DNA of 64,000 nucleotides from BCD1 sp965230565 (GTDB lineage Bacteria > Bacteroidota > Bacteroidia > Chitinophagales > Saprospiraceae): the NCBI GenBank assembly GCA_965230565.1, contig CBDDLH010000016.1, forward strand, positions 1,488,001 to 1,552,000, read 5' to 3'. Made by a program: the position numbers and the translations under genes. Under the pieces are notes generated by a model, which had not been told where the DNA came from, made no database searches, and worked only from the letters and a program-made list of their open reading frames with translations. This document shows positions 45,391 to 55,677 of this stretch, piece after piece (the first letter of the stretch is position 1; each line of letters begins with the position of its first letter).

Positions 45391-46875
45391 TTAATTTCTT
45401 CTGGCTAATAGATCCTTTTCAATTTCCACCTCCATTCTTTTATTGATCTCATAGAAAAACAATAAGCCTGCACCAAGAATAAACGGGATGGCCGGGTATA
45501 CACTTACCAACATTTTTATACCATTAATCGCTGATTCCGGTTGAGTAATGATCTGACCGGCCACTTCTGCTTCTTTGGGAACATAATTATACCATCCGAG
45601 AATAGAGGCTACGAGCGCCCCACCAATACTAAGACCTGCTTTCAGGCCCACCATCATTGCTGAAAAAATTATAGCCGTTGCCCGACGATTATTCCTCCAT
45701 TCCGAAAAATCAGCTACATCGGCTATCATCGCCCACAGGATCGGGATGGTAATTCCATAGAAAAACCCATGCAAAATCTGTGACCCGAACATCATACCTA
45801 CCGAAGTCGGAGGAAACAGATAAAAGGCCATAATAAAGAGTGTGGAAATAAATAAAGCTATGCCAAACACATCCCGCTTTCCATACTTATCCGCCAGCCT
45901 TTTTGACAGGGTTATCCCAACGATCATCAGGATAATACCTCCGGCATTAAATAAACCAAATCCGGCAGAAACGGGATCTTCGCCAAAAAAGTTTAAACCA
46001 ATTCCTGAAAGAAATGCCAGAACAGGCTGTATGAATTCGGTAAGCGCTGCCTCATTAACGAAATTTTCAAAATAATAAACATAAGAACCTCCCTTCATGG
46101 CCAGCGTTATGAAAACCAAAATGGTCAGCACGAGCATAATAACCCATGGCCGGTTCCTGAACAGATCCGACAGGTCTTCCTTTATACTGGATTTTTGCTC
46201 CTCGGTCGGGACAATTCGCTCTCTTGTGGTAAAGAAAGTAATCAGCAACATGATCGTTCCGATGATCGCCAGATAGGTCATCACCGTTTCAATCCCCAGC
46301 GCTTTATCTCCACCGCCAACTTTCAAAATCAGCGGATACATAAATACCTGTACAAAAAACTGGGCAAACATCACTGCCACAAACCGGTAGGAAGAGATGC
46401 TGTTCCGCTCGCCCATATCGCCTGTTATAACTCCACTTAATGACGCATATGGTAAATTATTGGCTGCATACAATAACAACAATAAGGTATAGGTACCAAC
46501 CGCATATAATACCTTTCCTTTATAAGAAAAATCCGGCGTGCTAAATGCCAGCAAAGCTACTACCCCTAATGGAATGGAGGTCCACAAAATCCATGGTCGG
46601 AATTTTCCCCATCGGGAATTCGTTCTGTCTGCCAAAGCCCCGATAACCGGATTAAATGCAAATGCTGCAACCAGTCCAACTACCAAAATGATAATAGAAG
46701 AATCTTCGGTGGATAATCCATAGATATCAGTGTAGAAAAAAGCGAGGTAGGTAATCAGGGTCTGAAAAACCAAATTGGCTGCAAGATCCCCAAGGGAATA
46801 TCCTATCTTTTCTCCAATGGATAATTTTTGATGGTTAATTTTCGTCATGTTATTATCTTTTTCTTTGAAATTCAT
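45391..46875 (-). CDS. MFS sugar:cation symporter, GPH family (xylo-oligosaccharides)
   Basis: 494 residues with 12 predicted membrane segments. KIGYSLGDLAANLVFQTLITYLAFFYTDIYG and NPVIGALADRTNSRWGKFRPWILW are the GPH signature (XynB/XylP-like). An ATG at 46848 (MTKINHQKLSIGEKIGY) is an alternative start nine codons in and looks more natural. Sits between two GH43 genes and a GH10; predicted importer of xylo-oligosaccharides across the inner membrane. Confidence 0.93.
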   Translation of the reverse strand: MNFKEKDNNMTKINHQKLSIGEKIGYSLGDLAANLVFQTLITYLAFFYTDIYGLSTEDSSIIILVVGLVAAFAFNPVIGALADRTNSRWGKFRPWILWTSIPLGVVALLAFSTPDFSYKGKVLYAVGTYTLLLLLYAANNLPYASLSGVITGDMGERNSISSYRFVAVMFAQFFVQVFMYPLILKVGGGDKALGIETVMTYLAIIGTIMLLITFFTTRERIVPTEEQKSSIKEDLSDLFRNRPWVIMLVLTILVFITLAMKGGSYVYYFENFVNEAALTEFIQPVLAFLSGIGLNFFGEDPVSAGFGLFNAGGIILMIVGITLSKRLADKYGKRDVFGIALFISTLFIMAFYLFPPTSVGMMFGSQILHGFFYGITIPILWAMIADVADFSEWRNNRRATAIIFSAMMVGLKAGLSIGGALVASILGWYNYVPKEAEVAGQIITQPESAINGIKMLVSVYPAIPFILGAGLLFFYEINKRMEVEIEKDLLARRN

Positions 46876-46881
46876 TGACTA

Positions 46882-48557
46882 TTATCTGTAGACTTCGTCA
46901 TTTCCCTCGTATTCAAACCAATCAAACACAGCAACATTTTCAGATTCCTCTCCGGAAGAGGTACCGTAAAGGGCAAACATGGAACCGACAAATCCTCCTG
47001 CTGTTTTTGTACTTAAAAATGTAGCGTCCAGGCCTTCCTGCAAAAGGATCCAGCCTCCTTCCTCCCCGGCATAGTAAAAATCGTATCGGTCCCCCTTTGC
47101 TTCTATTTTTAATTGAACAGCAGCAGTTAGTCCATTTGTTTTTTGGGATTGAATTTTACTCATTTCGTGTTCATTAGCCTGCCATAACTGAACCTCGGGG
47201 ATCCCAGCCTCCACAGATTTACACAAAAAGTAATAATGTGTTTCATTTTGAAAAATGAGTAATCCTGCCTTTTCTTTTTCATTTTTTGGCGTAAAATGCA
47301 TTTGGGTACTTGCACTTGCCCGGAGGTGCTGTTGTCTGTGCCCCAGGAAGCCGGGGTTTTCCGTTCCACTACAAGTCTGTGGGAGAATTTTCATAGAAAA
47401 ACTTCCACCCTTTAAGGTATACCAATTTTCAACGGGGTTTCGTAAAAAAGTCCAGTTTTTCTTTAGTTTTGAATCATTAAAATCATCGAATAATTTAAAA
47501 TTCCCGCTAAGAGGCAGACTACCATGCTGACTTGACTTAATTGAAATAGGATATGAATATTGTACTTCCTCAAAATCCGGATTAATGACGCACCAGCCAC
47601 TTTCCAGCCATTCCACGGGAGCCATAAAGGTTTCCCTTCCGGTATTATAATGCCCGTCCTCGTAAGGTCTGCAGGCTAAAAATACGGCCCACCAGTCACC
47701 TTCAGGTGTTTGCACAAGATCTGCATGACCTGCTGATGTTATGGGATTTGTTCGGTCCGGGTCTAAGTGTCTCTGGGTGAGAATGGGGTTATTCTCATAT
47801 GGAATATAAGGTCCCAAAACATGCTCACTTCTAAAACAACTTCTGAATGGTTATCTGCTGTACCTCCTTCTGCTGCAATCAGATAATAATACCCTTTTCT
47901 TTTAAAAATGTGTGGAGCCTCAATCCAGACAGGTTCTTTGCTGATATCCACGCCTCCGTTTATCAGGGTAATTTCTTCCTTTCCCAGCGTCAAAGAATCC
48001 AGATCTAGTGACCTCATTCGAATGGTTCTGTGTCCATTGTACAAAGGTTTTCCTTCCGGAGCAATACTATTATAAAGTACATAGGCTTTTCCGTCATCAT
48101 CAAAAAACGGAGAAGGGTCAATACCGTTAATTTCAGGTAACCAAACAGGATCAGACCAGGGGCCTTCCGGATTTTTGGCAGTCACAATGAAATTACCTCC
48201 TGTATCTACCAGCGTGCAGGTTACGTAAAAGAGACCATCATGATATCTAATGGAAGGAGCAAATAAACCTCTCGTTACCCGATGGCCGGTAAAGTCCATT
48301 TGTTCTTTTCTGTCAATAACATGGCCAATCGGTTCCCAATTCACCAAATCTTTAGAATGAAAAACAGGCAGGCCGGGGAAATAGGCAAAAGTTGAAGTTA
48401 CCAGATAATAATCCCCATCAACCGCACAAATGCTGGGATCAGGATAGAAACCTGCAAGAACAGGATTCGTGATTTCTGATTCTTCCTGCTTATGATCACA
48501 GGATACCATCAGACTGGAAATAATGAGAAAAACGGCCATTTTTTTGTAAAACAACAT
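46882..48557 (-). pseudogene. GH43 beta-xylosidase/arabinofuranosidase lipoprotein, frameshifted
   Basis: Two frames join to about 558 residues. N-terminal part: lipobox LMVSC (Cys20), NPVLAGFYPDPSICAVDGDYYLV with the catalytic Asp, NGIDPSPFFDDDG, WIEAPHIFKRKGYYYL (general acid). C-terminal part: SAGHADLVQTPEGDWWAVFLACRP, then a concanavalin-like beta-sandwich (NFKLFDDFND.., ENVAVFDWFEYEG), the layout of GH43_10/12-type enzymes. The break is at 47833-47836, where the A run on the plus strand is one short; adding a base restores HSEVVFRSEHVLGPYIPYENNP. Likely a base-call error. Confidence 0.87.
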
Positions 48558-48670
48558 CTTACCAAAATTTATGTGGCAAAGCGAGTCTTGCAGACATCCA
48601 ATTAAGCACTTGTCTGTTTTTTACCTTGAAATAAATACATCATAAAGATCAAAGGGAAAAAATGAAGGTC

Positions 48671-48721
48671 TCAAAAAAATAAGCTACGAGGATACGAATA
48701 ATAAAATTCGCACCTCGTAGC
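48671..48721 (-). terminator. Terminator or attenuator after the xylan SGBP gene
   Basis: Stem GCTACGAGG (48683-48691) with CCTCGTAGC (48713-48721), extended inside by CGAAT/ATTCG, followed on the minus strand by TTATTTTTTT. It separates SusCD-SGBP from the enzyme genes within the operon. Confidence 0.8.
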
Positions 48722-48810
48722 CTACCAAAATATTTAAATCAATTCTCTAAACATTAGACCGACTTCATGATAATAACTGAACCGTTATTATCTAAAACCA
48801 GTAATCAATA

Positions 48811-50784
48811 TTATTCACAATCTAAATCGGCTTCGTATAATTTCACATCATCCAAAAAGAAAGTCTGGGTAGTAGACCCAAAATCCAGTACGATGTGATG
48901 ATCTCCTGTTGAAGTTGGCATAGCTGTAAAGACAAAGGCGTAATAAGTCCAATCTTCGCCAACGGTGATATCCGGTGTATAGAAGAAGTCATCGCTCTGT
49001 CCACTGGCCCATCTGGAGACGGAGGCACGCATCACACCGTCAGGTCCTGCAGCTTTCGCCCAGAAGCTCAACTTGTACTGTGTGTCAACTTCCAGGGCTA
49101 CCGCATCCGATGCGATTTGAACGTCCCATGGGTTTCCTCCTGCTCCGGTGGCGGTAAGGCAACTGGAGCCTTCATATGCTTCCGCAGAGGTAACTTCAAG
49201 GGCACCGTTGAGTACTGACCAGTTATTCAGACCATCCTCAAACCCTGTATTGGCATACTGAGTTTCTCCGGGAACGTATTCTTTCATACTAACACCGTCC
49301 ACAAAGAATGTCTGTGTGGTAGCTCCAAAGTCCATGACCATATTATAATCTCCTGTTGAAGTTGGCATGGCTTCAAAAACATAGGAGTAGTAGGTCCACT
49401 CTTCTGATACCGTAATATCCGGTGTATAGAAGAAGTCATCGCTCTGTCCACTGGCCCATCTGGAAACAGAGGCACGCATGACGCCATCAGGACCCGCAGC
49501 TTTCGCCCAGAATCCCATTTCGTACATTGTGCCAACCTCCAGCATCATCGGATCAGAAGCGATCTGGATATCCCATGGGTTACCTCCCACTCCTGTTGCT
49601 GTGAGGGATTGAGTACCACAATTTGCTTCAGCAGCGGAAATGTCAAATGTACCGTTCAATACTTGCCAGTTGGTAAGGCCATCTTCAAAACCTCCGTTAA
49701 GCAATTCTTCAGAAGGACCGGAAACGACTCCGGATAAATCCAGTGTTCCGGGCACCAGTGCCATGTGGTCAATCAAAAATGGAATATCGGTGTGTCCCAT
49801 ATCGAACACGGTATTGTGCTCAGGAAGGTCGTTGGTTACTGTTAAAGGGAAGGAATATACTTTCCAGTCTGTATCGAGTTCCACATCAGGTCCATAGAAA
49901 TAATCTGCACCGTTGCCATCCCAGAAGGACTGAGATACTCTCATAATAGCCCCTTCTGCTTCAGCTTTGGCATAAAAGAGAATGGTATATTCTCCTTCAT
50001 AATCCAGTTGCATCGGCGCACTACCCAATTGGGTGTTCCAGGGGTTACTCGCCGCACCGACAACTCTCATGGATCTTCCGCCTCCAAAGGCATCGACTCC
50101 AACTACGGCTGTCATACCATCACCGCCGTTATTCTTGATCCAACCTTCAAATTCATCACCTTCTCCCAGACTGAGGTCACCATTGAAAATTAAGTTCTCT
50201 CTGGCAAAAAATGGTGTTATTTCCGTAAAGGTTCCATAATCAGTAGTGATTTCCAAAACGAGCGGAGCGTCGTCAGGTACATCGGGAACCACCACTACCA
50301 TATTCGACCCATCATTTGAGCTAATAGTAGCTTCAACGCCGTCAATAGTGACAACGGTATTATTATCCAGACTGGTACCCGTAATAACGAGATCTTCTCC
50401 TACCGGTACCCATGCGTCAAATGATTTGATCACAGGAGTAGGTATCAGTTCTACGGTAATATCAGCAGAAACCCTGTATTTATTATCCATAGCAAAGGTG
50501 ATCGTATTCAATCCAACCTCTGCTGTCAAAGGCACGGTAAAAACCAAGTTACCGCCATTCACGGTGAAATCAGCTTCGATAAGTCCTACAAATACATGTA
50601 AAACCGTATTGAGGTTATCCCCGGTAACCGTTACATCATCACCCTGGTAAACCGGATCAGGTGTCATGGAAGCAATGGTCACTGTAGGACCCTGCTCCAG
50701 ATCATCATCCTTCATGCATCCGCTAAATACAATTAGCGCAATAAACATGAGCAGCCCTAAAGAATATTTAAAGTTATTTTTCAT
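48811..50784 (-). CDS. Xylan surface glycan-binding lipoprotein: two TIG domains plus three CBM4-like modules
   Basis: 657 residues, lipobox FSGC with Cys23. Two IPT/TIG Ig-like domains (about 33-115 and 116-195) act as a stalk. Three jelly-roll modules of the CBM4/9 type follow (about 197-345, 355-500, 512-655), each with a FEDGLxNWxVLNG-like start and GNPWDxQIASD and FWAKAAGPDGVMRASVSRW blocks. Modules 2 and 3 are nearly identical over long stretches, also at DNA level, a recent duplication. No catalytic motif. In the SGBP position directly after SusD, it should recruit xylan on the cell surface. Confidence 0.85.
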   Translation of the reverse strand: MKNNFKYSLGLLMFIALIVFSGCMKDDDLEQGPTVTIASMTPDPVYQGDDVTVTGDNLNTVLHVFVGLIEADFTVNGGNLVFTVPLTAEVGLNTITFAMDNKYRVSADITVELIPTPVIKSFDAWVPVGEDLVITGTSLDNNTVVTIDGVEATISSNDGSNMVVVVPDVPDDAPLVLEITTDYGTFTEITPFFARENLIFNGDLSLGEGDEFEGWIKNNGGDGMTAVVGVDAFGGGRSMRVVGAASNPWNTQLGSAPMQLDYEGEYTILFYAKAEAEGAIMRVSQSFWDGNGADYFYGPDVELDTDWKVYSFPLTVTNDLPEHNTVFDMGHTDIPFLIDHMALVPGTLDLSGVVSGPSEELLNGGFEDGLTNWQVLNGTFDISAAEANCGTQSLTATGVGGNPWDIQIASDPMMLEVGTMYEMGFWAKAAGPDGVMRASVSRWASGQSDDFFYTPDITVSEEWTYYSYVFEAMPTSTGDYNMVMDFGATTQTFFVDGVSMKEYVPGETQYANTGFEDGLNNWSVLNGALEVTSAEAYEGSSCLTATGAGGNPWDVQIASDAVALEVDTQYKLSFWAKAAGPDGVMRASVSRWASGQSDDFFYTPDITVGEDWTYYAFVFTAMPTSTGDHHIVLDFGSTTQTFFLDDVKLYEADLDCE

Positions 50785-50805
50785 GTCTTTTTTTCATTTT
50801 ATATT

Positions 50806-52389
50806 TTAATAACCTGGATTTTGTGCCACACCAGATAGATCAATAAAGGTTTGAGGAATTGGCCAGATCAACTGATAATCCTGCATATTTACAGCATCCA
50901 TGTTATGTGTAGTGGCTCTTTCCTTCAACAGTCCTAATCTCTTGAGGAATGTCCAGCGATGACCTTCGTGACCAAGTTCTCTGGCATGTTCGTCAATGAC
51001 TGTTTCAATATCTGCAGTCACAAAATTGTGATCAGTGTTTCCAAAGGCACGTTCTCTCAATACATTCAACTTCTGTGCTGCAAGATCTTCCTGTCCGTTT
51101 AACGCATAAGCTTCTGCGGCAAGAATGAAAGCATGAGCATATCTGTAGAGCAGAATATTTTTATAACCTTCCCCTTCTGCAGTGGTCCTTCCATAGGTGC
51201 CATCTTCCCAGTGTTTGGTAGTTGTTGGCTCAAGGTAGCGGCATTCTCTGTCATTTGAACACCATGCCTCGAGGTATTCCTGAGTAACAGGCTCTCCAAG
51301 CACAGGATCAAACCCATCAGGAATTCCACCTTCTTCCAGGTCATCAAAATACCATTCCAGTTTATGCCATGCCTGAAGACGACCGTCTTCTGCTTCAAAC
51401 AACGTCCAGTAGTAATCCGTTGGAGAGAATCTTCCCCAAGGTCTACCTCCCTGTTCCATGGTACGTGCTACACCGGGTAACCTGTCGTAAAGAGGCGTGT
51501 ACATTACAGAAGTGTACTGAGCCTGATCTACTACTGCAGGATCAAATACCCAAGAGAATATTAGCTCATCATTATTCTCGTTTCCAGTCTTTCCTCCTTC
51601 AAGGCTAAAGACTACCTCCAGCGGCTGTAATGAATAAGAATCATCGCTGATTACTGCTTCTGCTGCCGAAGCCGCATCGGTATATTTCCCAAGATCCAGG
51701 TAAGCTTCTGCCAGAATCATATTAGCCAGGCCTTTAGATGGCAGGCCTACAGTTCCGTTTTCTGCTCTTGTAGGTAAGACACTTACAGCTTCTGTAGCAT
51801 CTTCGATAATAATATTGTAAACATCAGCCGCGGAAGAAAGCGATACTTCCGACCTTGGAGGTTCACCTGCTGGTAATGGCTCAGCAATAGGAATATTGCC
51901 ATATCTTCTTACCAGTTCCAGATACATTGCAGCCCTCATGGCTAAAGCTTCTCCTTTAAATTGTTGTAACTGAGCTTCTTCAGAACTGGAAGAGGTTTCA
52001 AAATTATCAGAAGCCTGGATGACCAGATTACATTTGGCAATTGCAGCATAATACCGGTCCCAAATAGCTGTAATATGCTCGCTCGTCGCAGCAAGGCCGG
52101 AGCTGTAAGTCATCATTCCGCGCATTCCCCCTTCAGATACGTCGGTCATGTGTGTCCCGCTTCTTGCCAAATCCGTTCCACATTGTTTGTATAATGATGT
52201 TTCCGTACTCTGATGTACGGATCTTCCATCCTGATAAACCTGGAATAATATGGCTTCCACACCATCCAAAGTGTTCAAGACCTGGTCGGCAGGAAGTACA
52301 TCCAGTTCCTCTCTGTCCAAAATAGCATCACTACAGGCTGTAGCGGTAAGCAGGACAATAAAAAGGATATATAAATTTCTAAATTTCAT
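50806..52389 (-). CDS. SusD/RagB family lipoprotein (xylan)
   Basis: 527 residues, lipobox TATAC with Cys19. SusD-like N-terminus (ILDREELDVLPADQVLNTLDGVEAILFQVYQDGR) and RagB part (ILLYRYAHAFILAAEAYALNGQ, LNVLRERAFG, ERAHELGHEG-like HARELGHEGHRWTFLKRLG). Outer-membrane partner of the SusC gene 22 bases upstream. Xylan as ligand is inferred from GH10/GH30/GH115 neighbours. Confidence 0.95.
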   Translation of the reverse strand: MKFRNLYILFIVLLTATACSDAILDREELDVLPADQVLNTLDGVEAILFQVYQDGRSVHQSTETSLYKQCGTDLARSGTHMTDVSEGGMRGMMTYSSGLAATSEHITAIWDRYYAAIAKCNLVIQASDNFETSSSSEEAQLQQFKGEALAMRAAMYLELVRRYGNIPIAEPLPAGEPPRSEVSLSSAADVYNIIIEDATEAVSVLPTRAENGTVGLPSKGLANMILAEAYLDLGKYTDAASAAEAVISDDSYSLQPLEVVFSLEGGKTGNENNDELIFSWVFDPAVVDQAQYTSVMYTPLYDRLPGVARTMEQGGRPWGRFSPTDYYWTLFEAEDGRLQAWHKLEWYFDDLEEGGIPDGFDPVLGEPVTQEYLEAWCSNDRECRYLEPTTTKHWEDGTYGRTTAEGEGYKNILLYRYAHAFILAAEAYALNGQEDLAAQKLNVLRERAFGNTDHNFVTADIETVIDEHARELGHEGHRWTFLKRLGLLKERATTHNMDAVNMQDYQLIWPIPQTFIDLSGVAQNPGY

Positions 52390-52411
52390 TTTTTCAGACT
52401 TTATTGATTAG

Positions 52412-55400
52412 TTAAAAGACGATTTTTGTGCCGAACAACCAGACTCTTGTCACAGGATAGGATCCACTACCGGATTCTGGTGAGAAGGCATAAACGTAAT
52501 CTGTGAAGTATTTCAAGTTGTTTCCTCTAACATACACTGACATGCTTCCGATTCGAACTTTATCAGTAATGGTTTTAGGAAGCGTATATCCGAGAGATAC
52601 ATTCCTGAGGGAAACAAAGGAAGCATCCTGAACCTTCAATGCGTTTGTGAATAAACCTCCTGACAGGGCATTTCCTGCACCAACTCTTGGCCACTCATTG
52701 GAAGGGTTTTCAGGAGTCCAGTAATCAATGGCAATCTGATTACTTCTTCCTGTGAAACCTCCGATATAACTGTTAACTCTGGATACACCCTGAACGAACT
52801 CGATCAATGCAGATAATTCAAATCCTTTATAGGTAAAAGTATTATTCAGACCTCCGTACCAGGTTGGAGTTGGGTTGCCCAGGAATGTACGGTCATCACT
52901 TGTGATGACTCCGTCTCCGTTAATATCATTGATCTTTGGATCTCCCGGATTAACACCCCAGGTAGCTGCTTCATCCGCTTCATCCAATTGCCAGATTCCG
53001 ATAACCTCATAATCATAGATTTCCCGGATATCCTGACCAATGAACCATCCGTTCGCAGGATTATCAATAGGATTGCCTTCTGCATCAGTACTGGTCTGGC
53101 TAAGGCGAACGATCTTGTTCCTGTCAAAGGCCCAGTTAGCATTTACCGTCCATGTAAAGTCTTTTCCTTTGTAAGCCTTAACATTCACTCCTAAATCAAG
53201 TCCATAACTTTCCGTTTCACCAACATTTGATGCATATCTTGTATATCCATTATTGACAACACCAATGATGGTTTCAAAAAGCAGGAGATCTTCCGTATTT
53301 GTCTTATAAACATCAACAGAACCGCTAACTTTATCTTTCCAAATACCAAAGTCAAATCCACCATTGATCTGCTTACTGGTCTCCCACCTCAGATCAGGAT
53401 TGGAAGCAGTAGTGTTCAAACCAAAACCATTAAAGGTTTCTTCTCCGAGAATGATCTGAACATTGTTGGTACCTGCTCTGTAGAAGTATGTTGGGAATCG
53501 GTCATTACCCATTACACCATAACTCAATCTGAGTTTCAGGAAGTTAAACAGATTACCTTCCATGAAGGATTCATTGTGAATATTCCAGGCCAAGGAAGCT
53601 GAAGGGAAATTACCCCAGCGATTGTTCGGACCAAATCTGGAAGAACCGTCTCTTCTCATAGTAAGTGTCACACTATACCTGTCATCATAGGAATACCCTA
53701 CTCTACCAACGTAATACACTTTACCCCAGTCATCTCTCGACCAATCGTACTGGGTGTCTTCACTAAGCGCATAACCTATGGCGTTATAATCCAGCAAATT
53801 GGTAGGAATGTTTTCGGCTTCCGTATTTGAACTTCTGTAATCGTAAGTCTGGAACCCGTATACCGCTGTAGCATTAATACTGTGAACACCAAAATATTTT
53901 TTGTAGGTCAAAATATGATCCATCAGGTATGTAAGCCCCTTGGTTTCAGTGATCTGGGCAGTACTTGGTGCACCATCGGCATAATTAGTGGACCAGAATC
54001 TGCCATAAAAATCTTCCCTGTCTTCAGCGTAGGTATTCAGGGTGTAAGTGAGATCTTTAGTGAAATGCACATTAATATATGGATTCACGTAAGCTCTGGT
54101 TACAAAGCGATCAAGTACGGACTCATTGTATCTATGCAAAGGATTGATCTGGAATTGATCACCCTTAACGAATTTGGTGAGCGTTCCGTCATCATTGTAA
54201 ACATCACCCAGCGGAGTATTATTACTGATAGGGATAAACGGTGCAAATCCACCGTTTATATTAAATTCAGTAATGGCATTAGCCGTCTCATCGGCAAAGC
54301 TTTTAGACAACTGAACTCTTGCACCGACATCCAGCCAATCTGTAACTTTATAATCTCCGTTAAACCTCAAGGAATACCTTTCGTAATCGGAATGGGTAAC
54401 AATACCGTCTTCTGAGTAATAATCCCCATTCAGGTAATACCGGGCTTTTTCATTACCACCTGATGCAGAGATTCCGATCCTGTTTTGCCTGCCTGTTCTC
54501 AATAATTCATCCTGCCAGTCTACATCTTCTCCTGCAATGTAGTTTTCCAATTCTACTGCATCCAGAAAACCGTTCACTTTCGGGTTTTCATTTCCTCCGG
54601 CGATTTCAGAATCGATCAGGTATTTCACATATTCTTCACCATTCATGAAATCAATTCGGTTGGCCAGATTAACGTATCCCGTTGAAGCATTGACAGAAAT
54701 CTTTGCCTTACCAACAGCCCCTTTTTTGGTAGTGATCAAAACGGCACCATTTGCACCGGAAGACCCGTAAATGGAAGCTGCGGCTGCATCCTTGAGGATA
54801 TTGATAGATTCAATATCATCGGGGTTCAGCTCAGCGAGATTTCCCCCTACAATCGGAACACCATCCACCACAATAATCGGTGAATTGGTAGCATCGATAT
54901 CCCCGGCAGCAGCACCCAATGAGTTGGTACCGCGAATCCTGAAAGTAATCCCGGATCCGGGTTGTCCGTTTGTACGTGAAACTCTCAAACCAGCAACCTG
55001 CCCTCTCAAACCTTCCACAGCATTGGGAACAGGCACTTTTTCAAGGTCTTCAACCTTGATTGTTGTAATGGCTCCTGTAACATTGTTCTTTTCCATAGAA
55101 CCATAACCAACTACAACAACTTCATCCAGAGCGGTGGCAGAAATTGACAGATTGACATCAATTATGCTCCTACCTTCCAGAGCTACAACCTGGGACTCGT
55201 AACCTATGTAGCTAAAGGTTAGCTCTGCCCCCGGGGAAACACTAAGGCTGTAACGTCCGTCAAAATCAGTTGTTGTTCCGTTAGTTGTACCTGATTCGAC
55301 AATGGTTACACCTATCAAAGGCTCTTGTGAATCTGCATCAAAAACTGATCCAGTCACCGTGACATTTTGACCGATAAGCTCGCCGGTCACAAGGCCTAAA

Positions 55401-55450
55401 GCCAAGAATAGACTTAGAGCAATCAGTCTGTAAATTCCTAAATTTTTCAT
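52412..55450 (-). CDS. SusC/RagA TonB-dependent outer-membrane transporter (xylan)
   Basis: 1012 residues from the ATG at 55450, which gives a normal signal peptide (MKNLGIYRLIALSLFLALG); the frame runs open to 55600 but the extra 50 residues look non-coding. Regulatory-like domain (TVTGSVFDADSQEPLIGVTIV), TonB-box region LDEVVVVGYGSMEKNNVTGAI, plug (GLRGQVAGLRVSRTNGQPGSG) and barrel to a terminal Phe. First gene of the xylan operon. Confidence 0.97.
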   Translation of the reverse strand: MKNLGIYRLIALSLFLALGLVTGELIGQNVTVTGSVFDADSQEPLIGVTIVESGTTNGTTTDFDGRYSLSVSPGAELTFSYIGYESQVVALEGRSIIDVNLSISATALDEVVVVGYGSMEKNNVTGAITTIKVEDLEKVPVPNAVEGLRGQVAGLRVSRTNGQPGSGITFRIRGTNSLGAAAGDIDATNSPIIVVDGVPIVGGNLAELNPDDIESINILKDAAAASIYGSSGANGAVLITTKKGAVGKAKISVNASTGYVNLANRIDFMNGEEYVKYLIDSEIAGGNENPKVNGFLDAVELENYIAGEDVDWQDELLRTGRQNRIGISASGGNEKARYYLNGDYYSEDGIVTHSDYERYSLRFNGDYKVTDWLDVGARVQLSKSFADETANAITEFNINGGFAPFIPISNNTPLGDVYNDDGTLTKFVKGDQFQINPLHRYNESVLDRFVTRAYVNPYINVHFTKDLTYTLNTYAEDREDFYGRFWSTNYADGAPSTAQITETKGLTYLMDHILTYKKYFGVHSINATAVYGFQTYDYRSSNTEAENIPTNLLDYNAIGYALSEDTQYDWSRDDWGKVYYVGRVGYSYDDRYSVTLTMRRDGSSRFGPNNRWGNFPSASLAWNIHNESFMEGNLFNFLKLRLSYGVMGNDRFPTYFYRAGTNNVQIILGEETFNGFGLNTTASNPDLRWETSKQINGGFDFGIWKDKVSGSVDVYKTNTEDLLLFETIIGVVNNGYTRYASNVGETESYGLDLGVNVKAYKGKDFTWTVNANWAFDRNKIVRLSQTSTDAEGNPIDNPANGWFIGQDIREIYDYEVIGIWQLDEADEAATWGVNPGDPKINDINGDGVITSDDRTFLGNPTPTWYGGLNNTFTYKGFELSALIEFVQGVSRVNSYIGGFTGRSNQIAIDYWTPENPSNEWPRVGAGNALSGGLFTNALKVQDASFVSLRNVSLGYTLPKTITDKVRIGSMSVYVRGNNLKYFTDYVYAFSPESGSGSYPVTRVWLFGTKIVF

Positions 55451-55576
55451 AAAAATTAAATTTGATAATTCGCTTTGATTAGAAGAATAATATTTTCCAA
55501 ATGATACCCTTTGTTGATAATATAAATTCCTCCAATAATAAATTCGCTCTAATCTAATAAAAATTTCGAATTTAAC

Positions 55577-55588
55577 GCAATCGATTGC
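55577..55588. promoter_or_regulatory. Palindromic site, LacI-family-like, in the susC/GH30 divergent region
   Basis: GCAATCGATTGC, a perfect 12-bp palindrome with a central CG, the form of many LacI-family operators. It lies midway between the divergent susC and GH30 genes. A second palindrome with the same CAATCGATTG core is at 57993-58010. Confidence 0.5.
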
Positions 55589-55677
55589 AAAAAATAACAA
55601 AAAAAGGTAATTTTACTCATTCAGAGCACTTCAATGAGTGGTCTCAACATTGCTAAACACAAAAAATATCTTTCAAA

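Noticed and set aside
55451..55600. 50-residue N-terminal extension of the xylan SusC
   Set aside because: The internal ATG at 55450 gives the normal SusC signal peptide; the extension is AT-rich intergenic sequence.
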